A stretch of 64,000 nt of DNA from Desmodesmus armatus (GCA_007449985.2 VIIQ02000098.1:186001-250000), one strand, 5' to 3'; shown: positions 22,501 to 33,781, counted from the first letter of the stretch. Notes: generated from the letters alone by a model not told the origin. Translations and numbers: made by a program.

Positions 22501-23580
22501 CATTCTTGAATGTCCCGTGTATGATGATCTGCGCACCGCCTGCCCAGCCTTTGCTGACCCGGCTTCAGTCCAGTTGGGTGACCAAGATTGTGTTGCTACT
22601 GTGTTTCAACATGCCGAACAGTCGGCCCTGGCACACACTTTGTACAAAATGAAAGTGCGCAGAGCACGCTTGCTTGGCCTTACTATGGGTATTTGACTGA
22701 CTTTGTTCTGTTTCTTGTGTCCACACTGGTATAGTTGCCTGCCCTCATCTCTGCACACAATAGGTTCCTAGCATGGCTGGCACTTGCTGCAATTCTGGTG
22801 GTTCTGCCTTCTTTGGTCAACCCGGTGTAGGTGGTGCAAACCACCGCAGGGGAGACAACTTATGAGGTTCACCTGGCTCGATCCTGGTGGGCAATGCCAT
22901 TGTTGTTTGGCGAAAATGTCCATGTAACATACTCCCCCAAAAAAAAAAATGCTGCCAGCCTACTCCCCACACTCCTCAGTTGCACTATGCCAGCCCGCAC
23001 TCCCACAAACCCCAACATCAACTCAACCAGACACCATCCGAGCCGATGCCTCCTATCGCTTGTCTGCCATGCCGCACACTCTGCACAGATTCCCACCATC
23101 ACAAGCTTCACCTTCAGCCCTGCCACCGCCACTTCAGGCGGTTCCGTCACTGCTATCGTCACCCTGGGAACACCCCTTTTTGACGGCACAATCAGCTTCA
23201 CTTCGACCCCAGCAGGCGTCACTTGCCCCACAACCACCTTCACAGCAACATCCAGCAACCCCATCAGAGTGACTTGCACAGTGCCTTCAGCAGTGGGTAT
23301 GATGGCACAGGCAGCAGCAGCACAGGCAGCGCTGGTGCAGACAGCAGCAGTGCAGTACGGGAGGAGGGTCAACACACCTGCACCCGCTGCCCCGGGAGCA
23401 AGGCAGTTCACCGTCACGGCCATTGTCGTAGCAGCAGTGGGTGGCCAAACTGCCAGACTCGTGCGTGCACTTGGGGTGAGTACACGTTTGTGTTGCAGCA
23501 GCCAGCAGTCAGCAAGGAGGACTGACTGGGTGGCTGGGTGGGGTACACTGGTTGGCTGGTTGGTTGGTTGGTTGGTTGGT

Positions 23581-23627
<47 letters not shown>

Positions 23628-25018
23628 TGGGCCGTTTTCCGATACTGCAAGAGGGATGAAACAGGAGCGTGTAGCACGCATACAGCCGGCTGGAAATGCA
23701 GCTAAAGCTGCAGCACCATGACGTGCAGCAGATGCATACGGCCCCACCACGCCCTGCGCACTGCCTGCTGCAGCCTGCAAGGCTTGTTTGGCATGTGCAG
23801 CTTGTCGCAACAGCAGGAATGATTGTAGCACTGCTGCAGCTGGCACCTCAGCGGCGCAAGTTCAGAGCTTTCAACACATGCACACTAGTAAAGCTCAACA
23901 AGCACAGCCTCTTTCACCTTTACAAACTCAACACTGCTGCCCCTTCACCTGCTGTCTGCTGCTGATACGTGCAGGTCTGCTCCAACCAGCCCTGGCCCTT
24001 CCGCGCTGACGTGGGCGGCTGTGAGGGCTGCACCTACGACTGCGCCACCGGCCTCTTCGCCTGCACCTCATGCCCCTGCCACTGCCCACACAACAGCCAC
24101 TACGCCCAAGGTGGAGACTCCTACGGTGAGAAGCCCTATGGAGGCGACTCCTACACCGACAAGCCCTATGGTGGGGATACCCACGAGGACAAGCCTTACG
24201 GTGAGGACAAGCCTTACGGTGAGAACTCCCACGACGACAAGCCTTATGGCGAGGGTGCTTATGAGGGTGAGCACCACAGCGGCGAGCACTACCGTGAGAG
24301 GCATCACGAGCATGAGGAGGAGGAGCGGCACTACGGCTCTGCCAAGCCTTATGATCAGGAGGCAGAGGCCATGCCGGTGGCTGGAGAGGTGGGTGCAGCG
24401 CTGCCAGGCGCAGAGGCAGAGGCAGAGGGCAGGGAGGACAGCAGGGAGGGAGAGGACAGCAAGGACGAGAGAATGGAGAGGGAGGGCGAGGAACGGGAGG
24501 AGCCACCTGCTCAGCTGAGGCCCTCAGAAGAGGAGGAAGAGGAGGGTAGGGAGCGCATGGTCCCCCAGGCGAAGCCAATCCTGCCCCGGTCCCTAGGAGA
24601 CGTGATGTTCAGCGGCAGCCTTGCTGGCCAGCCAGCCTCTGGCAAGGAGCTGCAGGACCCACGCAGTGCAAGGGCACACAGTGCCGAGGAGGAACAGGAG
24701 CTAGCCCCCGCGCGTCCACCTGTCGCGCCTAAGTCTCTGAAGGATGTCATGCTCGGCGGCGGTGCACGCGCAGCGATCGCGTCTGTGGGTGGCAGCCAGG
24801 AGGGTTTCGTGTCTGTGGCGGCTACTTGGCACCCTCTGACGGGGGCAGGCGACAAGGGCGGCTATGCCAAGGCTGACTGCTCTGGCGGGAAGCCTCAATG
24901 CATGTGTGGCCCAGTGCCGCTGACTGTCACAGCACAGTGCAGCCTGGTCACGTATGATGCGTGTGATAACACACTCAAGTGCTCAAGCAGCGGATATGGC
25001 GGGTATGGCGGATACTAA
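19561..25018 (+). CDS. Secreted pectin-lyase-fold matrix protein with Ig-like, Cys-rich, PYG-repeat and acidic regions
   Basis: Exons are 19561-20321, 21079-21546, 21995-22157, 23089-23475 and 23975-25018 (phases 2, 2, 0, 0), giving 940 residues. A signal peptide covers about residues 1-25. Residues 30-400 look like a right-handed parallel beta-helix of the pectin-lyase fold: TYDDIQTAINGAADNDFIEL, then repeated strand-turn units such as SSIRDCEFIRTDVGVELF and IEITANTF. No lyase catalytic residues can be assigned. Residues 465-535 (IPTITSFTFSPATATSGGSV onward) resemble a bacterial-type Ig-like domain. Residues 594-640 are Cys-rich (GCEGCTYDC, CTSCPCHC). About 646-686 holds five DKPYG-like repeats, followed by a Glu-rich stretch. 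Two copies of PKSLKDVM-like sequence occur, then a C-terminal Cys cluster ending GYGGYGGY. A structural, possibly crosslinked wall protein is inferred. Confidence 0.8.
20322..20477. repeat. 18-bp minisatellite starting at a splice donor
   Basis: The unit is close to GTGAGGGCGAAAGGCAGG and is repeated about eight times with point changes. It begins at the GTGAGG donor of intron 1 of the pectin-lyase-fold gene, so every unit carries a further GGTGAGG donor-like site. Confidence 0.85.
21556..21592. repeat. G-rich tract with a 13-G run just inside intron 2
   Basis: Several G runs precede 13 consecutive G at 21580-21592, starting about 10 nt past the donor at 21547. The tract has G-quadruplex potential on the sense strand. 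Confidence 0.8.
22432..22900 (+). mobile_element. 5'-truncated non-LTR retrotransposon remnant (end of reverse transcriptase) in intron 3
   Basis: The open stretch 22451-22696 reads NNVEDLKHFILECPVYDDLR and then continues through LAHTLYKMKVRRARLLG to a stop. The pattern E-D-x-x-H-x(4)-C-P-x-Y-x(2)-x-R is the hallmark of the zinc-binding tail (zf-RVT type) after reverse transcriptase in LINE-like elements. The upstream Cys pair and all of the polymerase are missing, so only the 3' end was inserted or retained. It lies in the 931-nt intron between exons 21995-22157 and 23089-23475, in sense orientation. The 3' limit is uncertain; no poly(A) or target-site duplication was clear. Confidence 0.5.
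23550..23628. repeat. TTGG/CTGG tetranucleotide microsatellite in intron 4
   Basis: A run of GGTT units changes into a run of GGCT units, together about 78 bp, in the intron between exons 23089-23475 and 23975-25018 of the pectin-lyase-fold gene. Confidence 0.9.
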
Positions 25019-26385
25019 CTGTCCCTAACGATGCCGTTACATCACAATTGCGCCGCTCTCCTCACTTATTGAGTTGGGGGTGGCAATACTGTCCTGAAAA
25101 AGCATGGCATTGCTCTTGTTTGCAGCGTCATGTTGCGCTGTTTACATGTTAATATGTTAATCTATAAGTACCTCGATGCTGTGGCTTTTGAACAGCAGCA
25201 GTAGCATGTATGCATGGCGGGCACTAGCAACCTGCAGCATTTGTGCTGTGCATGTGCTCTGGTGCTGAGTCCCACATTTATGGTTGTTTCTAAATTCAGA
25301 AATCCAAGGCAGTGCTGGTGCACCCTGTTAGGAGCCCTACAAGGCTAGGGATGCAGTGCACTGTTGAGCATGCTCAGCGCAGTCGTTCTCTGCAGGTACT
25401 ACCTGCACCTTTTGGGCATGCCATGTGCAGTGCTCAGCACAATTGTCCTCTGCAGGCAGTGTCTTCAGTGGCAGTCCTGCCAGGGCCTGAGTCTGGCAGC
25501 TAGTACATGCAGTTAGCCAGGCTAGCAGCCACCGTGTCCTCCACTGATCGGGGGACAATGCGCCTAGGCTCAGCTGGGTGAGAAACCCACCATTCATGAC
25601 TGGCTGAGCAGTTGTGTTGACAGCGGTCAACAGTCTCAGTGAAACCAGGGTGTAGGTGCTATGAGGCCTGTGGGTGGTAAGGCTCAGTGACCTGCTGCAG
25701 TCCTAGGGTGTGGCTAGGCCCCATGCCGAGGTGCAGTGCACCAACTTTGTAAGGGATGGATGCCGGGGAGGCTCCAGTGAAGCTGATTTGCACAGTCAAG
25801 GTTGTGAAGGTTGACTATGTAGTCTATGGACTGAGAGTGTGGGCATATATATGCAGGTTTGAGCCTGAAAAGGGTGCATGCATGTGCACAAGTTGAAGCT
25901 GCCCCCTGTCTTGTAACACTTGTGTGTGACTGCTCTCGGGGCAACAGGTTGATTTGCAAGCATGGTTGGCTGATGCACAGGCGCAGTACTAGTACGGTGA
26001 TCAGCAGAATACGGAGCTGCCACATCACACATTGACCTTTGACCAAGATCAATGTGGCTGCCGCCTGTACACCACCGTGCACTTATCAGGGTCCTTCAGG
26101 TCAGATGTGGACATATTCACCTGACCCATCAACTGTGCAAGCTGCAGCTGCATTGTTGATCGACCTCGTTGTGCACCTAGACCGGCCATAGTAACGTATT
26201 TGTTGCAAATATTTATATATGCAGATCACGATGTATCCCTTCCTGCTGGAGGCATGCGTCACGCTGACTCACAAAGTCAACCGTCGCCGGTGAGGTCCGC
26301 AGGACTTATATCCAGTAGGCCTGCGCCTTGCTCTCTTGCAAGATTCATATATACATCTCCAAGACTTTATCATTCCACCAGCACA
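25019..26385 (+). other. Intergenic region carrying the FAS1-3 promoter
   Basis: No gene is seen. Two imperfect copies of a 25-bp sequence (GCTCAGC..TCTCTGCAGG) lie near 25375-25399 and 25433-25457. AT-rich TATATA-like stretches occur near 26209-26221 and 26346-26353 ahead of the FAS1-3 start. Confidence 0.45.
26346..26353 (+). promoter_or_regulatory. Possible TATA element of FAS1 gene 3
   Basis: The sequence CATATATA stands 33-40 nt ahead of the ATG at 26386. That would leave a very short 5' UTR, so the TTATAT at about 26304 or the TTTATATA near 26213 may be used instead. Confidence 0.3.
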
Positions 26386-27785
26386 ATGGCTCGCCTGATC
26401 ACACTCCTGTGCGTGTGCGCTGTGCTCTCAACAGCATCTGCAGGCCGCATCCTGCTGCAGGCTGGACTAGAAAATGTGACATCTCCCATTCCCGCAATGG
26501 AGAGCAGCCCCGCTCCCGTTGAGAGCAGCCCCGCTCCCGAGGCGAGCCCTGCTCCCGCAATGGAGAACACAACGGCACCTGCAGCTGCGGGCAACGCCAG
26601 CACGGGCAACACCACGTTCCCAACCATGGCTGAGGCTTTGACAGCTGCCAACGGCACAGACTCCAACATCACCACGTTCATCGCAGCTGTGGAGGCAGCA
26701 GGTAAGGCAGCAGTTGCAGTGATGAGAGTGGGGCTGATGGGCAGCTGGGCACCTGCCCCGCACACGCACACCACTAGTCAGCAACAGTGCATTCCTGCCC
26801 TGCTGCCACAATCTTTCTCGTGGATGTGAATATTCTGATGCTGTAGACCAATAGCCTTGGACAGGCTCTTGCACAGTCTCATTGCATGTGCGCACATTCC
26901 GGAAGACCTTCTTAGGAGCCTGCCAACCTCCATCATTGTGGTGTGCATGGAGGACTGGCTGCACAGACTGCATTGCTGCCGTCAGCCCTGCTGCACCACG
27001 CATCGGCTCAGGTTGATCATATGCACACCACATGCATTCTAGAAGCATCAAGCATCAAAGCATCAAACCCTCTCTGGGCTGCCTGCCCACTGCCTGTCCC
27101 TCGCTGCCTGTCCCTCGCTGCCCACTTCTGCTGCTCTGCAGGCCTTGCCAGCTCCCTGAACGACACCACCGCCTGGACCATCCTCGCCCCCACCAACGAG
27201 GCCTTCAACGAGACCCTCACCACCCTGAACCTCACCGCCGAAGCCCTCCTCAACGACACCACCCTGCTGACCAGCGTCCTGAGCTACCACGTCATCCCCG
27301 CCGGTGCATTCATGGCCGCCAACCTCACCGACGGCATGAGCGTCTCCACGGCCCTGCCTGGTGCCAACCTCACTGTGTCCCTCATGGGCCCCAACGTCAC
27401 CTTCTCCTCTCCCGCCGGCATCAATGCGAGCGTCATCACCCCTGACATCATGGCTGGCCAGAGCGTGGTGCACATCATTGACAGCGTGCTGCTGCCACCT
27501 GCGGACACAGCCCTGGTTGCTCCTGCTGGTGGCAATGACACCATGGCCGCGGGCGCAGGCAGTGACACCATGGCTGCAGGCGCTGGCGCCACCAACGCTG
27601 CCGAATCCCCCGCCCCAGATGCCATGGCCTCCCCCGCCCCAGATGCCATGGCTTCTCCTGCCCCTGTGGACGCCTCCCCTGCACCTGCTGACCCCGCAGC
27701 ATCCCCTTCACCTATTGGTGACCTCGCAGCTGTCGTGTCCCCCGCACCTGTCGACGCGGCCGCCGCCGCATCCCCTGCTCCCTAA
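26386..27785 (+). CDS. Secreted fasciclin-like arabinogalactan-type protein (FAS1 gene 3)
   Basis: Exons are 26386-26701 and 27142-27785 with a phase-1 junction, giving 319 residues. A signal peptide covers about residues 1-19 (MARLITLLCVCAVLSTASA). Next comes a short glycomodule with repeated ESSPAP/EASPAP. The FAS1 domain has H1 motif AWTILAPTNEAF, Tyr-His in LSYHVIPAGA, and H2 motif VVHIIDSVLLPPA. The C-terminal third is a second, longer SPAP-rich tail (ESPAPDAMASPAPDAM and on to SPAP at the end). Ser-Pro/Ala-Pro repeats of this kind are O-glycosylated in plant and algal arabinogalactan proteins, so a heavily glycosylated wall protein is likely. N-glycosylation sequons are many. There is no GPI signal at the end. 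The intron position matches FAS1 genes 2 and 4-6. Confidence 0.9.
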
Positions 27786-28080
27786 GCAGCTGTTTGTGTT
27801 TGAACAGGGTCGCACCCGCTGCACCGCAGCAGCTTTGGTGTGTGGCTTGTGCCGCATAGTTTGATTGTGGCGCGTGTGCGCAGATGCATGTATGTATGGG
27901 AGATGTCAGTAGGCTTGTGCATTGTGCTGGTGGTGCTCGTTGGGCAGCCTGTGGCACACATCAGTTGCTGATGTTGAGCACATCGAATGGCCTGCAATTC
28001 ACGCAACCTTGCAGGGAGTGCCTGTGCCTCCCTTTGTACTCGTGCGGTGCATTGTGAAGTTGGTTTGCAGCATCTCATTT

Positions 28081-28119
28081 GTGCGGCATTGCTTGCGCGG
28101 CATTGCTTGCGCGGCATGT
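28081..28119. repeat. Short tandem repeat, about 14 bp unit
   Basis: The unit GCGGCATTGCTTGC is repeated about two and a half times downstream of FAS1 gene 3. Confidence 0.7.
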
Positions 28120-30157
28120 TGATGGTTTACAAGTGGCAACTGCAGGGCTGTGCAGGACCAGCCTGTCAGGTGGTGCTTTGTCTGGGGTAGTGTATGTCAT
28201 AGAGCACTCTGAGGTGCTCCGGTTCTTGCTGACGCACTTGGTGTAGTGTCAGGTGCTATTCAGCTCACACAGGATGCATTGTCCTTGGAATAAAGCTGCC
28301 AGCGCGAGTTGATGAGATGGCGATGCTGATTGTGCCCAGACAGTGTACCAGTTTGGCCGGCCCCTTTGGCCAGCTGAGGTTGTATGCACTGTCTTGCACA
28401 GGATCTGCAACTGAGTTGCTGCCTCTCAATGTTGATGAGGATGCGGAGAGTACGGCATGCATGGGTGGATGTGGGTGTGTTGTCGGTGTTTTGCAACACC
28501 GTGCCAGAGTCAAAGAAAGAGGATGAGGCCTTGCTACCATACGGCTGGCTGCTTGTCAGAACACTTCAAACCGGGTAACTTTCAATGCTACTGGTTGGCT
28601 GTGGATCTACAGCTGTGTTGAGATCAGCAGTGCCTAGAATCCAGCATTTGATCAAGACAGTGTGTGCGTGCCAACCAGATCCCAACCACATATAGTAAGG
28701 GCATAGTAAGGGCACATAGGACCCATGTGTGGCCATTGGCTTGCCAGACAAATCCAGCCTGGACTGTTGAGAGTGTGCACTGCTTCTACCGCAGCAGGAT
28801 CATTTCAACCAACAGCGGTGCAACTTGCAACAGCAGCAGCTGTACCTGCGCATGCCAACAGGTGCCACAGTGCGCATGCTGCTGCATTTGCTTACAATGA
28901 TGTGGCACTCAACAGCACTGTCAACATGGCGCAAGTAAAAGCCCTCTTCCCCTTTCCAATCATTACATCCTTTTCATACCGCCACTCAACGTGCCCTACA
29001 GCCCGTTACATATGTTGCATGAACACTCTTCCAGCGATCCTGTAACGACAGTGGACCCAGGGTGCCAGTGGTGCATGACAGCATCAACACAGCACAGCCT
29101 GCGCTGTGGCAGCCTGCGGAGTGCCAAAAATTGACCCATAGCCACCACATGTGTGTGTCGCAGGGGTGTGTCAATCCAGAAAGTTGCTGACCCATTTGGC
29201 AACCTCGGACACGTACCCACAACTTCCCAAATAAAAAGATGCACCCATATGTTGACCTGCATATTTGAGCATCATGATGTACCTGCGCAAAAAATAAAGT
29301 CAGGTAATATGCAAGCATGTGCAAGGCATACAGGGTGGCACTTGCATCAGATGCAGCCTTGTAAAGCGCACATGAACAAGCAAGGCTGATTACCAGCAAC
29401 GTCTTTATTGATCAGTGTGAGCATGGACATGCTCAACTGCAGCAAGGCTTTGAAAAAGCCCTACCAGGATTGAATACATGCAGACTACGAGCCAACATCC
29501 TGCAGCTAAGCTTTCTGACAGAAGCATCAGGTGCACATGCCAACATGCAGACTTGCAAATCAGATTTGATTGTAAGTGAAAGAAAAAAACTATTACCAGA
29601 CATCTCTGGCCAAGAGGAGAGATCCAAGCCATAGGGGTTGTTGCTTGGGTTTCATTACTGGTTAGCCATGGATCAGCAGCCAGCAGGACGCATGCAAAGC
29701 AAGCAGTACGTTTTGCGGCGCAGCAGCACACCAGACGACAGGTGGTGACAGTCCTGCAGGACCTGCAAGGTGGCAGCGGGTGTGGCTGCAGCTGTGTGTC
29801 TACAAGACAGCACATGGACTTTCAAAAGCCACGTGCATGTAGCTGTGTTCTTGAGGTCAACATGGTTCGATGCAGAAATCACCTCTTGGATGACCGGTGT
29901 TCTCTTGAGGAGGGCGTGACCAGGTTTCATGGTCAGCACAAGGGGCCACCCACCAGGGAGCACGATGCTCGACATAAAATCCCGACATCCCCCCGGAGAG
30001 CATGCGCACCCTTAGAACAAGCGTCGCAAAGGCCGAGTCGCCGCTTGGCCGTCGCGAACAGCCCAGTCGAACAGTATCACTGTGATTTATGTATGTGTTG
30101 CTTGTCGTGCACGCATGGGGTGCTTCGTTCAGTGTCGAATAATCATGACCAACGGTT

Positions 30158-30196
30158 GGAGACCCTCGGATGGCAATCCCACCTTGGACAGGGTTT
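30158..30196 (+). promoter_or_regulatory. Shared FAS1 upstream block, copy at gene 4
   Basis: The block reads GAGACCCTC..TGGCAATCCCA and continues with CCTTGGACAGGGTTT. It starts 136 nt ahead of the ATG. A closely matching block lies at the same distance before FAS1 gene 5 (33743-33781), and the first half recurs before gene 6 (38211-38247). Confidence 0.6.
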
Positions 30197-30293
30197 GGGG
30201 TTGCGGCAGGTCGGCCAAGATAAGCATCCACACGCGCAGCCCATCGCTTGCATTTTTTACCCCAACAGTCACAGCAGTGCAAAGCCAAAAGCC

Positions 30294-31559
30294 ATGGGTC
30301 GCATCCTGACTGTGTTGATCTTCAGCTTCCTCGTTGCTGTGTCTACAGCTTCTGCTGCTCGCATACTGCACCAGGAAGCCAATGAGACTGCAGCTGCAGG
30401 GACTGCTTCTTCACTAGCAGAAGCCATCGAGGACAGCAAGACCACTGCCAACGTATCATACTTCATCTATGCCTGGGAGGCAGGAGGTGAGGGGGACCCA
30501 GATCACGCTCCCATGCACCTCCTGTCACAGTATGCGCATTCGCAATCCCACCATGCAGTCCGAACATCCCGGTATTGCAACAAGCAACTCATTCTTCACC
30601 GACAGCATTATGCGCATACTGCAGAAGGTCGTGATGCATTGTGGGTGTACAAACTCACACATGCGGGCAGCTGCATTTTGGTCCAAGGGTGACATGCTGT
30701 CTTGCTGCCGTGTCTGTTCCTTGCTGAAACAGAGGTAGAAACCCTCCTCACCAACTTCACAGATGACTACACCGTCCTGGTCCCCACAAATGATGCCATC
30801 GCTGCAGCCCTGCCCTTGATCAACGTCACGCTGGACCAGATCCTGTCAGGAGATGAGGCCTCAGGAGCTGCCGTTGCCGCCCTGTTGGCCTACCACATTC
30901 TACCTGAGGGCACATACACCAAGAGGAACCTTGCTCGCTATGTCAGCATCACCCCTGTGCTGTCCTTGATCGGCTATCCAGAGGCAGGAAACCTCACCGT
31001 CACCGCACCCAACGGCCCACGTGGCAATGTGACCTTGATTGGTGCCAACAACAGCACTGCCACCGTGATTCTGCAAGATATCAAGGCCAACCGCGCACAA
31101 AGGAGGCGTCTAGGAGAGGGCAAGGACTTCATCGCGCACATTGTTGATGGTGTGCTGCTGCCTCCCGCCGAGGTCCTGGCCAATGCAACCACTCTCGATG
31201 CAGACAATGCAACCACACTGCCAGGCAATGCCACCCTCGCCCCCGATGCTGGACCTGAGGACAACACCACCTTGGCTGATGCAGGCGATGCCGAAGGGAA
31301 TGCCACCACTCCTGCTGCAGTTGATGCCACAGGCACCAATGCAACCACACCTGCTGAAGGCACACCCATTGGGGTTGTGGTTCCTGCAAATGCAGCCAAC
31401 GTCTCCGCCCCTGTGCTTGCAGAGAGCATTGGCAATGGCACCGGTGTGGCAGTGGTGCCAGTGGAGATCCCCAGCAGCACTGGCTCGCCTGCGCCAGGGG
31501 CGGCTGCTGAGAATGACACCACCGCACCTGCTCCTGGAGGCGCCACCACTGCCCCTTGA
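30294..31559 (+). CDS. Secreted fasciclin-domain (FAS1) protein 4 with Asn/Thr/Pro-rich tail
   Basis: Exons are 30294-30486 and 30733-31559 with a phase-1 junction, giving 339 residues. A signal peptide covers about 1-21 (MGRILTVLIFSFLVAVSTAS). One FAS1 domain is present: YTVLVPTNDAI (H1), LAYHILPEGTY (Tyr-His), FIAHIVDGVLLPPAEV (H2). A basic patch, RAQRRRLG, sits before H2 and is also found in gene 5. After the domain comes a long low-complexity tail rich in Asn-Ala-Thr sequons and Ala-Pro (for example NATTLPGNATLAPDAGPEDN), consistent with heavy N- and O-glycosylation. Much of this tail is nearly identical to the linker of gene 5. It is probably a secreted wall or matrix adhesion protein. 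A TGTAA lies at 31728-31732. Confidence 0.9.
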
Positions 31560-31727
31560 ACAAGCCCAAACATGTCGGTGCAAATGCAGGCCACATGAAG
31601 AAGCTTGGAAGCTGCTGTCGTTTGCACCTGCTGTTTGCGCAGCGTTGTTGGCGGTCAAATGCAGTGACAGCGTGTTCCGCCAGCAGTGGTGCATTTGCTT
31701 AGCAGTGTTGCATTTGCTGTCTGCTGG

Positions 31728-31732
31728 TGTAA
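31728..31732 (+). promoter_or_regulatory. Candidate TGTAA polyadenylation signal of FAS1 gene 4
   Basis: TGTAA occurs about 170 nt past the stop at 31559, a suitable distance for a chlorophyte polyadenylation signal. Confidence 0.4.
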
Positions 31733-32131
31733 GCAGCAGCAGGGTCTTTTAAATATCCCGGTGGTGGTTGCTACGTTCGATCAGCAGTGGTTTGGGCGTC
31801 TGCCCCAATGGGGGATTGTTTGGCAACGCGCCTGTCGGCAGCAAGCTTTGGTAGTTTGCGGCTCCTCAGTGTGTTGCTTGTTGGTGAGGAGTGCACCGTG
31901 CTGCTGGCAGCGGCAGTATGGCATACAGTTGACACTAGTGCATTGTCCTTGAAGTTGCCATGTCATCTTGATTGAGATCTGCTGTTGCAGTTGCGCAAAG
32001 GGCCACACAGTACCACCCTTCGCTGTGGTTGCACGTACTGCCTGGCATCTGCTTGTACAAGCCTACGTGCAATTGTCAAGCACTATTGGTGCCGCCCAAC
32101 TTCGTGGAAGAAGCAGTTGCAGGCAAGTATG

Positions 32132-32156
32132 GCTATGGTAGCCTAGCTACCATAGC
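32132..32156. repeat. 11-bp perfect inverted repeat with 3-nt loop
   Basis: The arms GCTATGGTAGC (32132-32142) and GCTACCATAGC (32146-32156) flank CTA. It lies about 600 nt downstream of the FAS1 gene 4 stop. Confidence 0.75.
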
Positions 32157-32476
32157 TTGCAGAATCTGAAGTGACGACTGCACTTGCGCGGGTGGTGCCG
32201 GTGATCTGCATTGCACACTGTTGTTACAGCTGGTTGGTAATTTCACACAAGCATGATGTAATGTTGCACTTCTGCAAAGTGGGCATGCATGCAGATGACT
32301 CCAATTGACAAGCTTTAGTGGACAGTACAGCCGATCAACCGTTGGTGCTGCAGAAACCAGTTTGTACACAGGACCAGTGGACATCAAACCCATTTCAGGC
32401 CCTGATTAGTGGCTGTACTGACTTACTTCTGGATGATCCAGAACGGCTGCACTGATCAGCATGACAGCAACACTTT

Positions 32477-32782
32477 TCAGGGAGAGGTGGAATCCATGCA
32501 AACCTGCCATGCTGTCTTGCAAAAACAGGCCCTCACATCAGCCACTCTGCACAAGCACTTGAAGAAACAGTTATGTTTTCCCACCCTCGCTAGGGTGCCA
32601 ATCATGTCACGGCTGTCAACTTGTTTTGCAGGACACAACTTTGCTAGACTCAAGGGTTTGTCACGACAGCTCTGGCGAAATTTAATTCCTGAAGGGGCCG
32701 TTGTGCTCCTAGACTGCCAGTCTTGCTCCAGTGGGTCAAAATCTGCGCATGCACAGATGATGTGCTCATGCGTCTCCAAGTA
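32477..32782 (-). mobile_element. Possible retroelement protein remnant
   Basis: A 100-codon open frame without an ATG begins LETHEHIICACADFDPLEQD on the minus strand. The E-T-x-E-H-x(3)-C core resembles the zinc-binding tail after LINE-type reverse transcriptases, but the Cys pair that should precede it is absent and the rest is not recognisable. It may instead be chance. It has no splice partners. Confidence 0.25.
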
Positions 32783-33742
32783 GTAGACATCAAGCGCTGC
32801 CCCCAGTCAGTGCAGAGGCTCTCTGCACCCTGATGTGTCACCACATCCAACATGAGGGTGCTTTCACAAAGCCTTTGTGCCTTTGTGCCTTGAAGCAGCT
32901 TGCTGCCTTAACATCGATATCCTGTCTTGCCCAGGTGCTGACTGCGTGTTACATGAGGCTAGTAATGGTTGGTGGGTAACTCCGCTATCAGCGCCCAGAT
33001 TGGTCTGCGTGACAACGTGCCTGTGGCTGGCGCCAGCAGAATATCAACATTATTGCAGCCCCATCTGGGCTTATCGCAGATCTGTTGGGAAAGAGGCAGG
33101 GGGGGGGTGCAGTGTAAGGCGGAGTGTGTAAAAAGTGCAGTGCAGATCGATGCAATGCGCATTGCCTGCATATAGGCAACTAGGTTGCAGGGGCCTCTGC
33201 ATGGCCGCACACCGCGAATGCAGCTGGGGCTACCTGCTTAGCTCAGTATAGTTTGTCCAGCCGGTGATGGCTTCAAGCAAAGGCATTCTGCAGGGCGAAT
33301 GCCTCTGGCAAGCTTGATGTGCTATGCACTGAGTACACTCTAATTCTACCCCAGGTTTGAGTCAGATCCAGGTCAAGCAGGGTTTGGTGGTGTTGCTAGC
33401 GCAGCATCAGTCATAAGTGCGGGAGTTTGCATGGTGTTGGTGCACTGCGCCGGTCTCAGCTGCTTGTGGTCAACCTGGCGGTCCCCAGCCCGATGCATCA
33501 CGCCTGCAAGTGCGCATCATGCAGAGACTGTTTTTCCCCCTAGTTGCTTCATTCATAAAAATGCCTGATGGCAGCGGCAGTCAGCTCGACTGGGCAGGGC
33601 GCCTTCGCGACGGGGTGGTAGGGGGCCGGTCGCGCTGGTCGGATGCTAGCATTTGCCATACGTCATAGAATCTGGTTGTATCAATCCCGCGCCTTGAGCA
33701 AGTAGTGGAACACAGCAGTGCACACCTCGTCCTTGCAAGCTA

Positions 33743-33781
33743 GGGACCCTCCACTGGCATTCCAACCTTGGATCGGGTTTT
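33743..33781 (+). promoter_or_regulatory. Shared FAS1 upstream block, copy at gene 5
   Basis: The sequence GGGACCCTCCACTGGCATTC continues with CAACCTTGGATCGGGTTTTG. It starts 147 nt ahead of the ATG at 33890. The first 20 bases are shared almost exactly with the gene 6 copy, and the second half with the gene 4 copy. Confidence 0.6.

Larger units (their letters stand above)
27786..30293. other. Intergenic region with FAS1-4 promoter at its right end
   Basis: This is 2.5 kb without a supported gene. Open frames are short and overlapping. A GCTTGCGCGGCATT tandem repeat is at 28081-28119. A CATAAAA element at 29973-29979 and a shared upstream block at 30158-30196 belong to the next gene. Confidence 0.5.

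Noticed and set aside
22869..23846. 325-codon minus-strand frame with a long Gln/Pro/Ala/Ser repeat
   Set aside because: It is the antisense of exon 4 and of the TTGG/CTGG microsatellite, which generates the repeat by translation of simple DNA.
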